The notes under the pieces: model-generated | Told to the model about the DNA's origin: nothing | The model's input: the letters and a program-made list of their open reading frames with translations, nothing else | The model's database searches: none | Part shown: piece by piece, positions 8,409-17,585 of the stretch | How the letters are laid out: each line of letters starts with the position of its first letter | Numbering within the stretch: position 1 is the stretch's first letter | NCBI GenBank assembly: GCA_018241745.1 | Contig: JAFEDG010000142.1 | Location: 1 to 64,000, forward strand | DNA length: 64,000 bases | From: Pseudomonadota bacterium | GTDB taxonomy: Bacteria; Pseudomonadota; Gammaproteobacteria; Burkholderiales; Casimicrobiaceae | Direction of reading: 5' to 3' | Position numbers and translations under genes: made by a program

Positions 8409-10376
8409 ATGCCCCTCCGCCACGCCTTCTCGGTGCTGCGCTCCTGCGTCCTGCTGTTCGCGGTGGCCATGTCCCCGCTTGCGCTCGCGGCAGCCGCGCC
8501 CGCGGTCGATCCCACCCCGTACTTCGCCCACGCGAAATACAAGTCCGTGTCGATCTCGCCGTCCGGCAAGTACCTGGCCGGCCTGACGACGGCGAGCAAC
8601 GGGCGCCTCGGCCTGGCCGTGATGGCGCTGGACACGCGCGAGCCCAAGGTCGTGGCCATCGTCGACGGCTATGACATCGGGGGCTACACGTGGGTCAACG
8701 ACGACTACCTCGTGTTCAGCGTGTACGACGGGCAGGCAGGCCTGGGGGAGCAGAGGGGCGGTGGCCTGTTCGCCGTCGATCGCGACGGCAAGGAGGTGCG
8801 CATGCTGTCGCCGACGGTCAAGATGGCCTTCAGCGCGGGCGTCCTGCGCTACCACGGCATGCGACTGCTCGGCGTCGCGCATGACGGGAGCCCGGAAATC
8901 TTCGTCGCGGTCAACGACCACGATCGCGAGCATCCGGATGCCTACCGCGTCAACGTCGCGACCGGCAGGCGCACGCTCGAATCGCTCGACAAACCCGGCG
9001 CGGTCGACGACTACGTGTTCGACCAGAAGGGCGTGTTGCGTGCGGTGGTGACCGACGAGAACGCGGTGGCGTTCCGCACCTGGTGGCGCCCGTCGGCGGA
9101 CGCGAAGTGGGAAGCGATCGACCAGGCCGGCCTGCGCGACGGGCGCACGGTGCCGGTGGCGTTCGACGCCGACGGCACGCTGATCGTCGCATCCAACCGT
9201 GGTCGCGACACGTTCGCGCTGTACCGCTGGGATGCGCAGAAGAAGGCCCTCGGCGAGTCGGTCGCGGCATACCCGCGCGCGGATTTCGAGGGCGGCCTCG
9301 TGTTCGACCCGCGCACGCGCAAGCTGGTCGGCATGCGCTACGACGTCGAGAAAGCGGGCACCGTCTGGTTCGACGACGAGTATGCACGGGCGCAGGCCGC
9401 GGTGGACAAGGCGCTGCCCGACACCGTCAACTTCATCTCGCGCGGCACGGCCGACGTCTACCTCGTCACGGCATTCTCGGACCGGCAGCCGGGCCAGTGG
9501 TACCTGCTGGACGCGACGAAGGGCAAGCTCGAGTTCCTCGGCGACGCGCGCAAGGCGATCGACCCCGCGAAGATGCCGGCCCGCAAGGCGGTCCGCTACA
9601 AGGCGCGCGACGGGCTCGAGATCCCGGCCTTCCTCACGTTGCCGCCGGGCCGTACCGCGAAGAACCTGCCGCTCATCGTGCTCGTCCACGGCGGGCCCAA
9701 CGTGCGCGGCGTCTATTGGGACTGGAATCCCGAGGCGGCCTACCTCGCGGCACTCGGTTATGCGGTGCTGGAACCCGAGTTCCGCGGCAGCATGGGCTGG
9801 GGCACGAAGCTGTTCCAGGCCGGCTGGAAGCAGTGGGGCCGCGGCATGCAGGACGACCTCAACGATGGCATGGACTGGCTCGCGGGGCAGGGGATCGTCG
9901 ACGCGAAGCGCGCGTGCATCATGGGGGCGAGCTACGGCGGCTATGCGGTGATGGAAGGGCTCGCGCGCGACCCGGATCGCTGGCGTTGCGGCATCAACTA
10001 CGTCGGCGTCACCGACATCGAGATGATGTTCACCGTGACGTGGTCGGATTTCTCGGATTCGACGTACCTCAAGTATGCGGCCAAGGAAATCCTCGGCGAC
10101 CCGGACAAGGACGCGGCGATGCTGAAGGAGGTGTCGCCACTGCAGAACGCGGCGAAGATCAAGGCACCGGTCCTGATGGTGTACGGCGGCTCGGACGTGC
10201 GGGTACCCGTCGTCCACGGCGAGAAGATGCGCGACGCGCTGAAGGCCAACGGCACGCCGGTCGAGTGGACCGTGTACCCGGAAGAGGGGCACGGCTTCCT
10301 GCTCGAGAAGAACAGCTTCGACTTCTACCGGCAGGTGCAGGACTTCCTCGGCCGCTATCTGCCCGCCTATCCGTGA
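8409..10376 (+). CDS. S9-family prolyl oligopeptidase-type serine peptidase
   Basis: 655 aa. A cleavable signal peptide (about 1-26, ending LALAAAA) indicates export to the periplasm. A beta-propeller-like N-terminal region (about 40-380) precedes an alpha/beta-hydrolase domain. The catalytic triad reads Ser about 508 in GASYGGY, Asp about 596 in GGSDVRVP, and His about 628 in EEGHGF. The oxyanion-region HGGPN is also present. It likely cleaves short peptides, dipeptidyl-peptidase or acylaminoacyl-peptidase style. It is convergent with tamB, with a 19-bp gap. Confidence 0.9.
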   Translation: MPLRHAFSVLRSCVLLFAVAMSPLALAAAAPAVDPTPYFAHAKYKSVSISPSGKYLAGLTTASNGRLGLAVMALDTREPKVVAIVDGYDIGGYTWVNDDYLVFSVYDGQAGLGEQRGGGLFAVDRDGKEVRMLSPTVKMAFSAGVLRYHGMRLLGVAHDGSPEIFVAVNDHDREHPDAYRVNVATGRRTLESLDKPGAVDDYVFDQKGVLRAVVTDENAVAFRTWWRPSADAKWEAIDQAGLRDGRTVPVAFDADGTLIVASNRGRDTFALYRWDAQKKALGESVAAYPRADFEGGLVFDPRTRKLVGMRYDVEKAGTVWFDDEYARAQAAVDKALPDTVNFISRGTADVYLVTAFSDRQPGQWYLLDATKGKLEFLGDARKAIDPAKMPARKAVRYKARDGLEIPAFLTLPPGRTAKNLPLIVLVHGGPNVRGVYWDWNPEAAYLAALGYAVLEPEFRGSMGWGTKLFQAGWKQWGRGMQDDLNDGMDWLAGQGIVDAKRACIMGASYGGYAVMEGLARDPDRWRCGINYVGVTDIEMMFTVTWSDFSDSTYLKYAAKEILGDPDKDAAMLKEVSPLQNAAKIKAPVLMVYGGSDVRVPVVHGEKMRDALKANGTPVEWTVYPEEGHGFLLEKNSFDFYRQVQDFLGRYLPAYP

Positions 10377-10395
10377 CGGCGCCGCGCCCCGACTG

Positions 10396-13300
10396 CTACG
10401 GAAACGAGCGCCGGAACGCGATGCCGATGCCGGACACGAGGCCCGCTTCGGCGCGCACGGTGACGAAGCGCGACAACCGGTAGTCGAGCCGCAGCGCGTT
10501 GGTCGCCACCGTGAGCCCCTGCTCGTAAACGAGCGTCAGGCGGTCGGTGAGTTGCTTGCCGAACGCGATGACCTGGCCCTGCGCCTGCGTCCCGCCCGCG
10601 GTCGTCGCACTGCCCTGCGCCTGGTGGACGCTGATGTCGTCGAGGCCGAGGCGCTGCGCGAGCGTGGTCGTGATCGGCTTGCCGCCGTTCGCCAGCAGCA
10701 CCGACGACGCGGCCGCGATCGCCGCCGCGTCCGCGCTGCCCGCGCGGCCGGGCGGCTGGCCCGTGATCAGCCACGCGAGCTTCTCGTTGTCCGGCACCGG
10801 CGGGTTCGAGACGAGCGCGAGCCGTGGCAGGCGCACGGTTCCGGTCAGCTGCACGCCTGCCTCCACGGCGGTGTTGCGGCGCAAGGCGACGACGTCGAGC
10901 CCCGGGTTGGCGAGGAGGCCGTCGAAATACAGGACGCCGCGATCGATGACGAGGCGCTGGCCGAACGCGTAGTACGTCCCGCTGAGCGTACGGATGGTGC
11001 CGCGGCCCTGCAGCAGGCCGTCGGGTCCCGTGGTCACGTGGACGCGACCGCCGAGCCGCGCCTCGAGCCCCATGCCGGTGAACGTGACGCGGTTGCCCAG
11101 GTTCACGTCGAAATCGAGCTGCACGGTCGTCGAGCGCAGCTGGTCGTCGGCGGGTGGCCGCGGCCGGCCCTTGATGACGACGTCGTCGCCGAGCAGCGGT
11201 GGCAGCGGCTCGTAGGCGATGCGGCCCTCGACGATGTCGACGCGGCCCGACAGCGCCAGGCGCTGGCCTTGCAGTGACGCGCGGCCGTCGCCGTTGACGA
11301 CGAAATGCCGGTCCGGCCGGTTGAGAAGGCGGAAATTCCTCGCCTGCCACGTGATGTTCGCCGCGTCATCGTCGGCACCCGCGCCGTTCCGCGCGAGCGT
11401 GCCGTGCGCGACGAACGTGCCATCGCCGCCCCGGACCGAGAACTCGTCGAGCTGCAGCACGTCGTCGAGGAGGCGCGCGCGGATGCGGCCGTCGGACACC
11501 TGCAGGCCCCATTGCGGCGAGTCCATGCGGATGCCGTCGCCATCGATCGTCCCGGACCACACCGGCGCGCGCAGCGTGCCCGTGGCGCTGACGTCGGCCA
11601 CGGCGCGCCCGTCGATCGCCGCGGTCGTGCCGAGCCACGGCTCCAGCAGCGCGAGCGAGCCCAGCCTTGCGGCGAGCTTCAGCGTGAACGGCGTGTCGGT
11701 CGCAATGCGGCCCGGCGCGGTGCCGGCGGCGACGCTCGCCGTCAGCGTCGCGTTGCCCGCGCGGTCCGAAGCGATCCGCGCGTCGACGGCAAGCGCGTCG
11801 TTGGCGAGCGTGCCGGCAACGACCAGCTCGTGCAGCCCGATCGCGAGCTCCGGCGCCTCTGGATTGTCGGGGTCCGACGCATAAAGGTCGCCTGCGTCCC
11901 GCTCGACGCGAAACGTCCCGTCGAGCCGTGGCGCTGCCGCGACGCGCCATGCGCCGCGCAACGTGAGCGTCGAGCGCATCGGAAGCGGCTGCCCGGCCAC
12001 CTGCGCGATGCTCGCGAGCGGCAGTGCCGAGAACTGGCCGGCAGTGTCGATACGGCCGTGATCCCACGCGAAACGGGCGACGTCGACCCGCCCGCCGTCG
12101 AAGCCGAGCACAACGTTGGCGAGCGCGACGTGCGCGGCGCTGAACTCGAGCGTCGCGGGCGCGGCCAGCGCGAGCTTCACCTTGCCGCGCGTATCCAGCG
12201 CGGCGAGCGTGCCGCGCCAGTGCAGCGCGTCACCTGCCGTGGCGAGGCCACCCTTGACGGTCGCGTCGACGCGGTCACCGCGCGCCGCCAGCGCGACCGT
12301 CAGCGTATGGGCGTCGACGGTCCCGTCGAGCGCCGCATGCGCATGGTCGACGACGAGCGGCCCGGCGATGCCGTCGGCGTCGAGCGTGAGCGCGAGCGAG
12401 CGATCGCGCGGCGGCTGCTTGACCGGTCCCGTGGCTTGCGCGACGTTGGCCTGCAGCGTCGCCTGCTCGGCGTGCACGGCGCCGATGACGAGCTTGGTCG
12501 CGCGGGCGTCGACGACGAGGCCGGCGCCAACGAGCGGGCCGCCGGCATACGCGACCGTGCCCTTCGCCTGCAGTGCGCCGGCGAGCGTCGGCGGCAAACC
12601 CGCGACGTGAAGCTTCGCGAGCTCCGCCAGCGTCGGCGCGGCGAGCGTCCATGCGAGCGTGGCGCCGGGACGGCCCAGTGCGCCGTCGAGCGTCGCGTGG
12701 GTCGACCCCAGCGTCGCGTCGACGGCGATGCCGCTCGCGCTGCCGCGCGCCAGGTCCGCGCGCAGCGTGGCCGCGAGCTTCTCGCCGCCCCACGTCGACG
12801 TCGGCGCGACGTGGCCGTCGACGCTCGCGCGCAGCGCGGGCGCCAGCACGCCGCGGACCGTGAGGCCGGCGTCGAGCGTGCCGTGCGCGACGGCCGCGAG
12901 CGTCGCGGGATCGAAGTGGCGCGCCGTCGCCTCGAGCGTGAAGGCGCGCGGTTCGGCGAGCGCGACGCGCCCGGTGGCCTCCACGCTGCCGTACGCGGTG
13001 CCAAGGCGGCCGCGCGTCAGCACTGCTTCGCCGTCGGCCAAGCGTGCGGCGAAGTCGAGGGCCAGGCGGCGGTCTGCGTCCGCCACGTTGCCCTCGAGGC
13101 GCTGCACGGCGCCGTCGAGGGTCGCGTCGACGCGGCCCGCGAGCCGCGTCGGCACGAGCGACGAATGCAGCGCCGCGAGGTTCACACCCGCGAGCTCGAG
13201 TGACCACGTCGACGCGTGGTCGCCGGCGAGCGTGATGTCGCCGCGGCCGCGCACGCGGCCGCCGCCAGCGAGCGCGACGTCGAGGTCGGACAGCGCGAAG

Positions 13301-14301
13301 CGCGCGGCTGACTGCGCAAACGTCGCGCGCAGCGACTCGACCGGCAGCCGCGCGGCGTCGAGCCGGCCCGGCGCGACGTTGACGAGCGACAGCGTACCGG
13401 TGAAGCCGTCAGGCGCGGGTGTCGCGTGCAGCGTGGCGTCGATCCGCGTTGCCGGCAGCGATGGCACGAAGCGCGCGGTGTCGACGTTGCGCGCGTCGAC
13501 GTCCAGCCGCGCGAGCGGCGCCGGCGTGAACGGCGTCAGCTCGGCGTGGCCGGTGACCGTCGCGTCGTCGGCGCGGCCGTCGGCGTCGACGGTGAGCGCG
13601 GCGAGCGTGCCGCCGAGTCGCGTCGCCAGCGTGACGCCGGCCAGCCGGTCGCTGCCGGTGAACTCGATACGGCCGCCGGCCGGGAACGGCTTCGCGGCGC
13701 CCAGCGTCACGTTGCCGGCGACGTGACCTTCCTCGAAGCCGAGCAGCAGCGACGTCAGCGCGTGCGTCCGCGCGTCACCCGTGTAGCCGAATGCGATGCC
13801 GGTGACACGGCCGGTGCGCTCGCCGACGGCCCAGTCGAGCGTCGTCACGCTCGCATGGTCGATCGCGACGTCCAGCGGCAAGCCCAGGCTGTCCGGCAGC
13901 GTTGCCGGCGAAGCGCCGTCGCTCGCGACCTTCACGTCGATCGTGCCGGCGCCCAGCGTGGCGACGGCGAGCCGCCGCTGCGCAAGCGCCCAGGGTGACC
14001 ACGTGACCAGCACGTCGCGGGCGATCACGCGCGTGGTCGGGCCTTGCCAGCGCAACTCGCGCGCCCGGAACGTCGACAGCAGCGAGCCGGACGCACCGTC
14101 GACGGTCAGGCGCCCGTCCGTCAGCCGCGCGATCTCGCGCATCACGTACGGCAGCCCCGTATCGGTGGTGATCGCGGCGAAGAACAGCAGGACCGACGCG
14201 AGCGCCGCGACGACGACCGCGATCGTCGCGCGCGCGGCGATGCGACCGAGCCGCACGCGTGGCGTGGGCCGCGCGGGCGCGGCGGGCGGCGGCGCGTTCA
14301 A
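10396..14301 (-). CDS. tamB: TamB, inner-membrane AsmA-like lipid transport/assembly protein
   Basis: About 1301 aa. One N-terminal transmembrane helix (about 17-42) is followed by a very long repetitive beta-rich periplasmic region. It ends in a DUF490/TamB C-terminal domain finishing GIAFRRSFP. TamB bridges the envelope, pairs with TamA and is linked to outer-membrane protein assembly and phospholipid transport. The only start near tamA is TTG 14301, whose TTGA overlaps the tamA TGA; GTG 14256 is a possible alternative nearer the helix. The long GC-rich frames antisense to it look like shadows. Confidence 0.92.
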   Translation of the reverse strand: MNAPPPAAPARPTPRVRLGRIAARATIAVVVAALASVLLFFAAITTDTGLPYVMREIARLTDGRLTVDGASGSLLSTFRARELRWQGPTTRVIARDVLVTWSPWALAQRRLAVATLGAGTIDVKVASDGASPATLPDSLGLPLDVAIDHASVTTLDWAVGERTGRVTGIAFGYTGDARTHALTSLLLGFEEGHVAGNVTLGAAKPFPAGGRIEFTGSDRLAGVTLATRLGGTLAALTVDADGRADDATVTGHAELTPFTPAPLARLDVDARNVDTARFVPSLPATRIDATLHATPAPDGFTGTLSLVNVAPGRLDAARLPVESLRATFAQSAARFALSDLDVALAGGGRVRGRGDITLAGDHASTWSLELAGVNLAALHSSLVPTRLAGRVDATLDGAVQRLEGNVADADRRLALDFAARLADGEAVLTRGRLGTAYGSVEATGRVALAEPRAFTLEATARHFDPATLAAVAHGTLDAGLTVRGVLAPALRASVDGHVAPTSTWGGEKLAATLRADLARGSASGIAVDATLGSTHATLDGALGRPGATLAWTLAAPTLAELAKLHVAGLPPTLAGALQAKGTVAYAGGPLVGAGLVVDARATKLVIGAVHAEQATLQANVAQATGPVKQPPRDRSLALTLDADGIAGPLVVDHAHAALDGTVDAHTLTVALAARGDRVDATVKGGLATAGDALHWRGTLAALDTRGKVKLALAAPATLEFSAAHVALANVVLGFDGGRVDVARFAWDHGRIDTAGQFSALPLASIAQVAGQPLPMRSTLTLRGAWRVAAAPRLDGTFRVERDAGDLYASDPDNPEAPELAIGLHELVVAGTLANDALAVDARIASDRAGNATLTASVAAGTAPGRIATDTPFTLKLAARLGSLALLEPWLGTTAAIDGRAVADVSATGTLRAPVWSGTIDGDGIRMDSPQWGLQVSDGRIRARLLDDVLQLDEFSVRGGDGTFVAHGTLARNGAGADDDAANITWQARNFRLLNRPDRHFVVNGDGRASLQGQRLALSGRVDIVEGRIAYEPLPPLLGDDVVIKGRPRPPADDQLRSTTVQLDFDVNLGNRVTFTGMGLEARLGGRVHVTTGPDGLLQGRGTIRTLSGTYYAFGQRLVIDRGVLYFDGLLANPGLDVVALRRNTAVEAGVQLTGTVRLPRLALVSNPPVPDNEKLAWLITGQPPGRAGSADAAAIAAASSVLLANGGKPITTTLAQRLGLDDISVHQAQGSATTAGGTQAQGQVIAFGKQLTDRLTLVYEQGLTVATNALRLDYRLSRFVTVRAEAGLVSGIGIAFRRSFP

Positions 14302-16229
14302 AACGACAGTCCCACCGACATGTGCAGCCGGACGCTGTGCGACAGGTCGCCGTACGCGACGTCGATGCGGAACGGGCCGATCGGCGTGCGCAGGCGCACG
14401 CCGAAGCCCGCGCCGACGGCAACCGGCGCGAGGTCGTGCAGCTCGTCGGCCGCGTTGCCGGCGTCGACGAATGTGGCGATGCCCCACAGCGGGCTGAACC
14501 AGCGCGTGACCTCGGTGCTCGCCACCGCGTAGTAGCGGCCGGGCACGATCGCATCGCCGCTCTTCACACCGAGGCTCTGGTAGGCGTAGCCGCGCACGGT
14601 CGTATCGCCGCCGGTACGGAACAGCAGCGCCGACGGGATGCCGTCGCGCGAAGGCGCGAGCACGGCGCCGCCCTCGGCGCGCGCGGTCCATTCCCAGTCG
14701 CGGTTGATCGGGTGCCACCACGCCCATTGCGCGATGACGCGGCCGAAGCCGCGCGTCGACGCGCCGGGGATGCCACCGCCGGCCTGCAGCTGGACGTTGT
14801 AGCCGCGCGTCGGCGCCACCAGCTCGTCGGTGCGCCGCCACGTGCGCACGGCGTCGACGTACAGCGCGTGCGAGATGTCGGACGGCGCACCTTCCGGCCG
14901 CTCGTCGTCGAAGTACATCGCCGCGCCGTATGCCCAGTTGTCGCGCTGGTCGACCATCGTGCGCCGCGCGCCGACGACGGCCGTCTGCGTCACGAGGTTC
15001 TCGATGTCGGTACGCTCGATCTGCGCCTGCGCCGAGTTGACCCAGTGGCTCGAGCCCGGCGGCCACACGAGCATCAGCGAGCCGGACTGCAGCAGCTGCT
15101 CGAGCCGCATGTCCGCGGTGAACTGCAGCCCGTTGCCGTCGATGTCGACGTTGCGGTAGTTGGCGTTGGCGCGGAACTGCGTGTCGGTCGAGTAGCCGAC
15201 GCCGAACTCGACCGTTCGGGTCGGTGCCTCCAGCACCTGGACGGTGATCGGCGACGCATCCGCGGTGGCGGGGTCCGTGTCGATCGTCGCGTGGACACTG
15301 GAAAAATAGCCAGTGGCGGCGACGCGGCGCACGACCTCGTCGAGCCGCGTCGCGTCGTAGCGCTCGCCCGGCTTCAGCGTGCTGAAGTTCTCGACGATCC
15401 AGGCGGGATAGCGCTGCAGCCCAACGACCTTGATGTCGCCGAAGTGGAACAGCGGCCCGCTCGCCAGCGCAAGCGTCAGGTCGGCCGTCTGCGCGTCGGG
15501 GTCAACGTACGCCTCGCTGTGCGCGATCGTGACGGCGGGATACCCGTTGCGCGACAGCCGCTCGACGGCACCGGACTTCGCGGCGTCCCAGTTCGCCTGC
15601 GTGAACGTCTCGCCGGTGGGCAGCAGCCAGTCGGCGCGCAGCGCGCGGATGGCGGCGGTGCCCACCGGCGCATCGGTCGTGGCGGGGCCCGTGACGTCGA
15701 GCGCTACGTTGGCGATGCGTGTCGGCGGGCCGGTATCGACGCGCAGCGTGACGGCGACCGGCGACGAGGACGTGTCGACGACGATGTCGGTGTGCGCGGA
15801 AAACCAGCCGAGCGATGCCGCCGCCTGGTTGCTTTCGGTGACGGCCTCGCGCGCGATGCGGTCGAACAGCGTGCGCGTCATGTCCTCGAACGACTGCCAG
15901 CGCACCAGCGCGACGTGGCCTTCGATCAGCGCGACCAGCGGCGCGGGCGCGTCGATCGTGACCTGGTAGCGGAACTGGCGCTGGCCGTCTTCGCGGGTCG
16001 CGTCGGTGGCGCCGGGCGCGGCGGCCGCGCCGGCACGCGCGGCGTCCGGCGGCGGGGCGGGGGAGGTGGCGGCGGGCGCCGCCGGGACGTCAGCGTTGCC
16101 CGCTGGCGGATCCGGCGCGGCCAGCGCCTGCGTCGTCAACATCCACGACAACGCGCAGCACGTCGCCATCGTCGGCCACGGGATCAGTCGCAGGCTGGGC
16201 AGTGGTCGGGTCGCAGGCGGAAACGGCAC
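14298..16229 (-). CDS. tamA: TamA, Omp85-family outer-membrane barrel with POTRA domains
   Basis: 643 aa from GTG 16229. A signal peptide ends near TQALAAP, then comes an Ala/Pro-rich segment. Three POTRA-like repeats (about 85-340) precede a 16-strand Omp85 barrel ending in Phe (HMSVGLSF), the usual BAM signal. The barrel lid motif VRGY appears as TTVRGYAYQS (about 550). GTG 16229 gives two Arg residues before the signal helix; ATG 16169 is an alternative. Either way the 5' end lies inside the preceding lipoprotein gene. It acts with TamB, encoded directly after it. Confidence 0.92.
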   Translation of the reverse strand: MPFPPATRPLPSLRLIPWPTMATCCALSWMLTTQALAAPDPPAGNADVPAAPAATSPAPPPDAARAGAAAAPGATDATREDGQRQFRYQVTIDAPAPLVALIEGHVALVRWQSFEDMTRTLFDRIAREAVTESNQAAASLGWFSAHTDIVVDTSSSPVAVTLRVDTGPPTRIANVALDVTGPATTDAPVGTAAIRALRADWLLPTGETFTQANWDAAKSGAVERLSRNGYPAVTIAHSEAYVDPDAQTADLTLALASGPLFHFGDIKVVGLQRYPAWIVENFSTLKPGERYDATRLDEVVRRVAATGYFSSVHATIDTDPATADASPITVQVLEAPTRTVEFGVGYSTDTQFRANANYRNVDIDGNGLQFTADMRLEQLLQSGSLMLVWPPGSSHWVNSAQAQIERTDIENLVTQTAVVGARRTMVDQRDNWAYGAAMYFDDERPEGAPSDISHALYVDAVRTWRRTDELVAPTRGYNVQLQAGGGIPGASTRGFGRVIAQWAWWHPINRDWEWTARAEGGAVLAPSRDGIPSALLFRTGGDTTVRGYAYQSLGVKSGDAIVPGRYYAVASTEVTRWFSPLWGIATFVDAGNAADELHDLAPVAVGAGFGVRLRTPIGPFRIDVAYGDLSHSVRLHMSVGLSF

Positions 16230-16557
16230 AACGGGATTCGGGAGCAGGAGTCGGTTGGGGTACGGCCGGGGCCGGTGCCCCGTCCACGTCCGCGGGCATC
16301 AAAGGCGGATTATCCGGATTCCAGCCACGCGGGTAGTCGAGGGGCGGTGGTGGCTGGACAGGCACATAGTCCACTGGGTTCAACACCGGCAGGTCCGGGA
16401 CGGGCTCCTGCTTCCAGCCGAGGTCGTACGGCGCGGGCATGCCGCTCAGGAACCACAGGAACGGATCCTGGCGCGCGTACGAGAAGCGGTCGTTCGCACA
16501 GCCAGGCAGCGCCATGGCCGCGGCCAGCAGCATCAGCGACATCGTCAAGCGGCGCAT
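16090..16557 (-). CDS. Proline-rich lipoprotein of unknown function upstream of tamA
   Basis: 155 aa. It begins MRRLTMSLMLLAAAMALPGC, a clear lipoprotein signal with Cys about 20. The mature part is aromatic and proline-rich (DPFLWFLSGMPAPYDLGW, then PVQPPPPLDYPRGW) and has no domain I recognise. The last 45-50 residues lie in the region overlapping tamA by about 140 bp (80 bp if tamA starts at 16169). They read like out-of-frame translation, so the functional protein may be mostly the first 105 residues, or a frameshift may exist. Its position suggests it is the first gene of the tamAB unit. Confidence 0.65.
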   Translation of the reverse strand: MRRLTMSLMLLAAAMALPGCANDRFSYARQDPFLWFLSGMPAPYDLGWKQEPVPDLPVLNPVDYVPVQPPPPLDYPRGWNPDNPPLMPADVDGAPAPAVPQPTPAPESRCAVSACDPTTAQPATDPVADDGDVLRVVVDVDDAGAGRAGSASGQR

Positions 16558-16961
16558 CGTAATCCTCGCGCGGGCGGCCCCGAGAGGGGGCGGCCAAAAG
16601 GGTGGCGTCGGGTCCAGTTTCGCACATTCCTTGAACTACGCGTAGCAAATGACCGCGGCACAAGGCTTTGGTGTTGCCGTTGTCGCGCGAAACGCACGCG
16701 AGGACCGTGGGTGTGCCACCGTTGGACGGCGCAGGAGGCATCGCGCGATAACGCGCAATTTCATGCAAATCGCATAGCCGGGTCCGGCCTTTGGCGCCAT
16801 GCCTGCCGCCTACTTTCGGTCGATGCGGCGAACAATCGTTCGGTTTTCGTGGCATATCCTCGCAAATCACATGGAGAGTGTGCGCTAAGTTCATATTTTT
16901 GCTGCGGAAAAATCTGGCGTTGCATTTGTGTCCTAAGTCCTTGTTCGGTAAAAAGAAATGG
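16558..16961. other. AT-rich intergenic region between the lipoprotein/tamAB unit and the dcw cluster
   Basis: Roughly 400 bp without a supportable gene. The right half, about 16860-16960, is strikingly AT-rich for this genome, with runs such as CATATTTTTG and GTAAAAAGAAATGG. Small palindromes occur (CTACGCGTAG at 16636-16645; GCGCG-ATAA-CGCGC at 16743-16756). It must contain the minus-strand promoter for the lipoprotein gene, but I cannot place it. Short open frames on both strands show no family resemblance. Confidence 0.6.
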
Positions 16962-16991
16962 TTGACCACCCGTAGCCGACCTGCGTATAGT
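16962..16991 (+). promoter_or_regulatory. Sigma-70-type promoter of the dcw cluster (Pmra)
   Basis: TTGACC (16962-16967), an 18-bp spacer and TATAGT (16986-16991) form the best sigma-70 promoter in the window. Start of transcription is expected near 16998, just before the MraZ repeats. Confidence 0.75.
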
Positions 16992-17000
16992 CGCGCCCAA

Positions 17001-17030
17001 GTGGTAGAAAGTGGGTCAAAGTGGGGAAAA
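17001..17030 (+). promoter_or_regulatory. MraZ operator: three 10-bp direct repeats
   Basis: GTGGTAGAAA, GTGGGTCAAA and GTGGGGAAAA follow each other without a gap, giving three TGGkN boxes spaced 5 bp apart. Known MraZ sites in other bacteria are runs of TGGGN boxes separated by 5 bp before mraZ. The position, about 10 bp after the -10 element and 64 bp before mraZ, fits autorepression of the cluster. Confidence 0.8.
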
Positions 17031-17093
17031 TCGATGGCAGACCGGTGAAAATCCGCTGCCGTTAATGAGTACTCACATCGGGGCGGAGGCGGG

Positions 17094-17585
17094 GTGAACG
17101 ACGACGGGGCAATCGGTACGGGCAGCCAGGCGGAGGGGCCGACGTTTCGCGGCATCGCGCGGCTCGCCCTCGACGCCAAGGGTCGCCTGGCCGTGCCCGC
17201 ACGCCAGCGCGCGGCGCTCGCCAACGGCACCGGGCGCGTCGTGATCACGGCCGACCCCAGCCGTTGCCTGCTCGTGTACCCGCTCGCCGCGTGGCAGCCG
17301 ATCGAGGCGCGCCTGATGGCGCTGTCGTCGTTCGACGAGCGCATCCGCGCGCTGCAGCGGCTGATCGTCGGCCACGCGGAAGACGTCGAGATCGACGCCG
17401 CGGGCCGCGTGCTCGTGTCGCCGCCGTTGCGCGCATTCGCAGCCCTCGACAAGGACGTCGTGCTCGCGGGCCAGGGCCGGCGCCTCGAGTTGTGGGACGC
17501 AGCCGCATGGGACGCACAGACCGCGAAGGCGATCGCGTTCGACGCGAACGACCTGCCGCCGGAGCTCTCCGGCTTCTCGCTGTGA
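17094..17585 (+). CDS. mraZ: MraZ transcriptional regulator
   Basis: 163 aa, an AbrB/SpoVT-fold DNA-binding protein that forms a ring and represses its own dcw promoter. Two domains are visible, with signatures [15 protein letters not shown] (about 25-39) and [14 protein letters not shown] (about 100-113). GTG 17094 is the start, with GGAGG 5 bp upstream. This gives a 17-residue N-terminal extension before the FRG that usually sits near residue 2, making it longer than typical family members. Its stop overlaps the rsmH start (GTGA). Three MraZ boxes lie just upstream. Confidence 0.92.
   Translation: MNDDGAIGTGSQAEGPTFRGIARLALDAKGRLAVPARQRAALANGTGRVVITADPSRCLLVYPLAAWQPIEARLMALSSFDERIRALQRLIVGHAEDVEIDAAGRVLVSPPLRAFAALDKDVVLAGQGRRLELWDAAAWDAQTAKAIAFDANDLPPELSGFSL

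Noticed and set aside
10552..13726. Long plus-strand frames opposite tamB
   Set aside because: Low-complexity Arg/Ala/Ser-rich translations; tamB on the minus strand accounts for the region.
16636..16645. CTACGCGTAG palindrome as an operator
   Set aside because: A lone 10-bp palindrome is expected by chance, and no promoter elements can be placed around it.
16761..17000. Short minus-strand frame of about 79 codons in the AT-rich gap
   Set aside because: No ribosome site or family resemblance, and it runs into the dcw promoter region.
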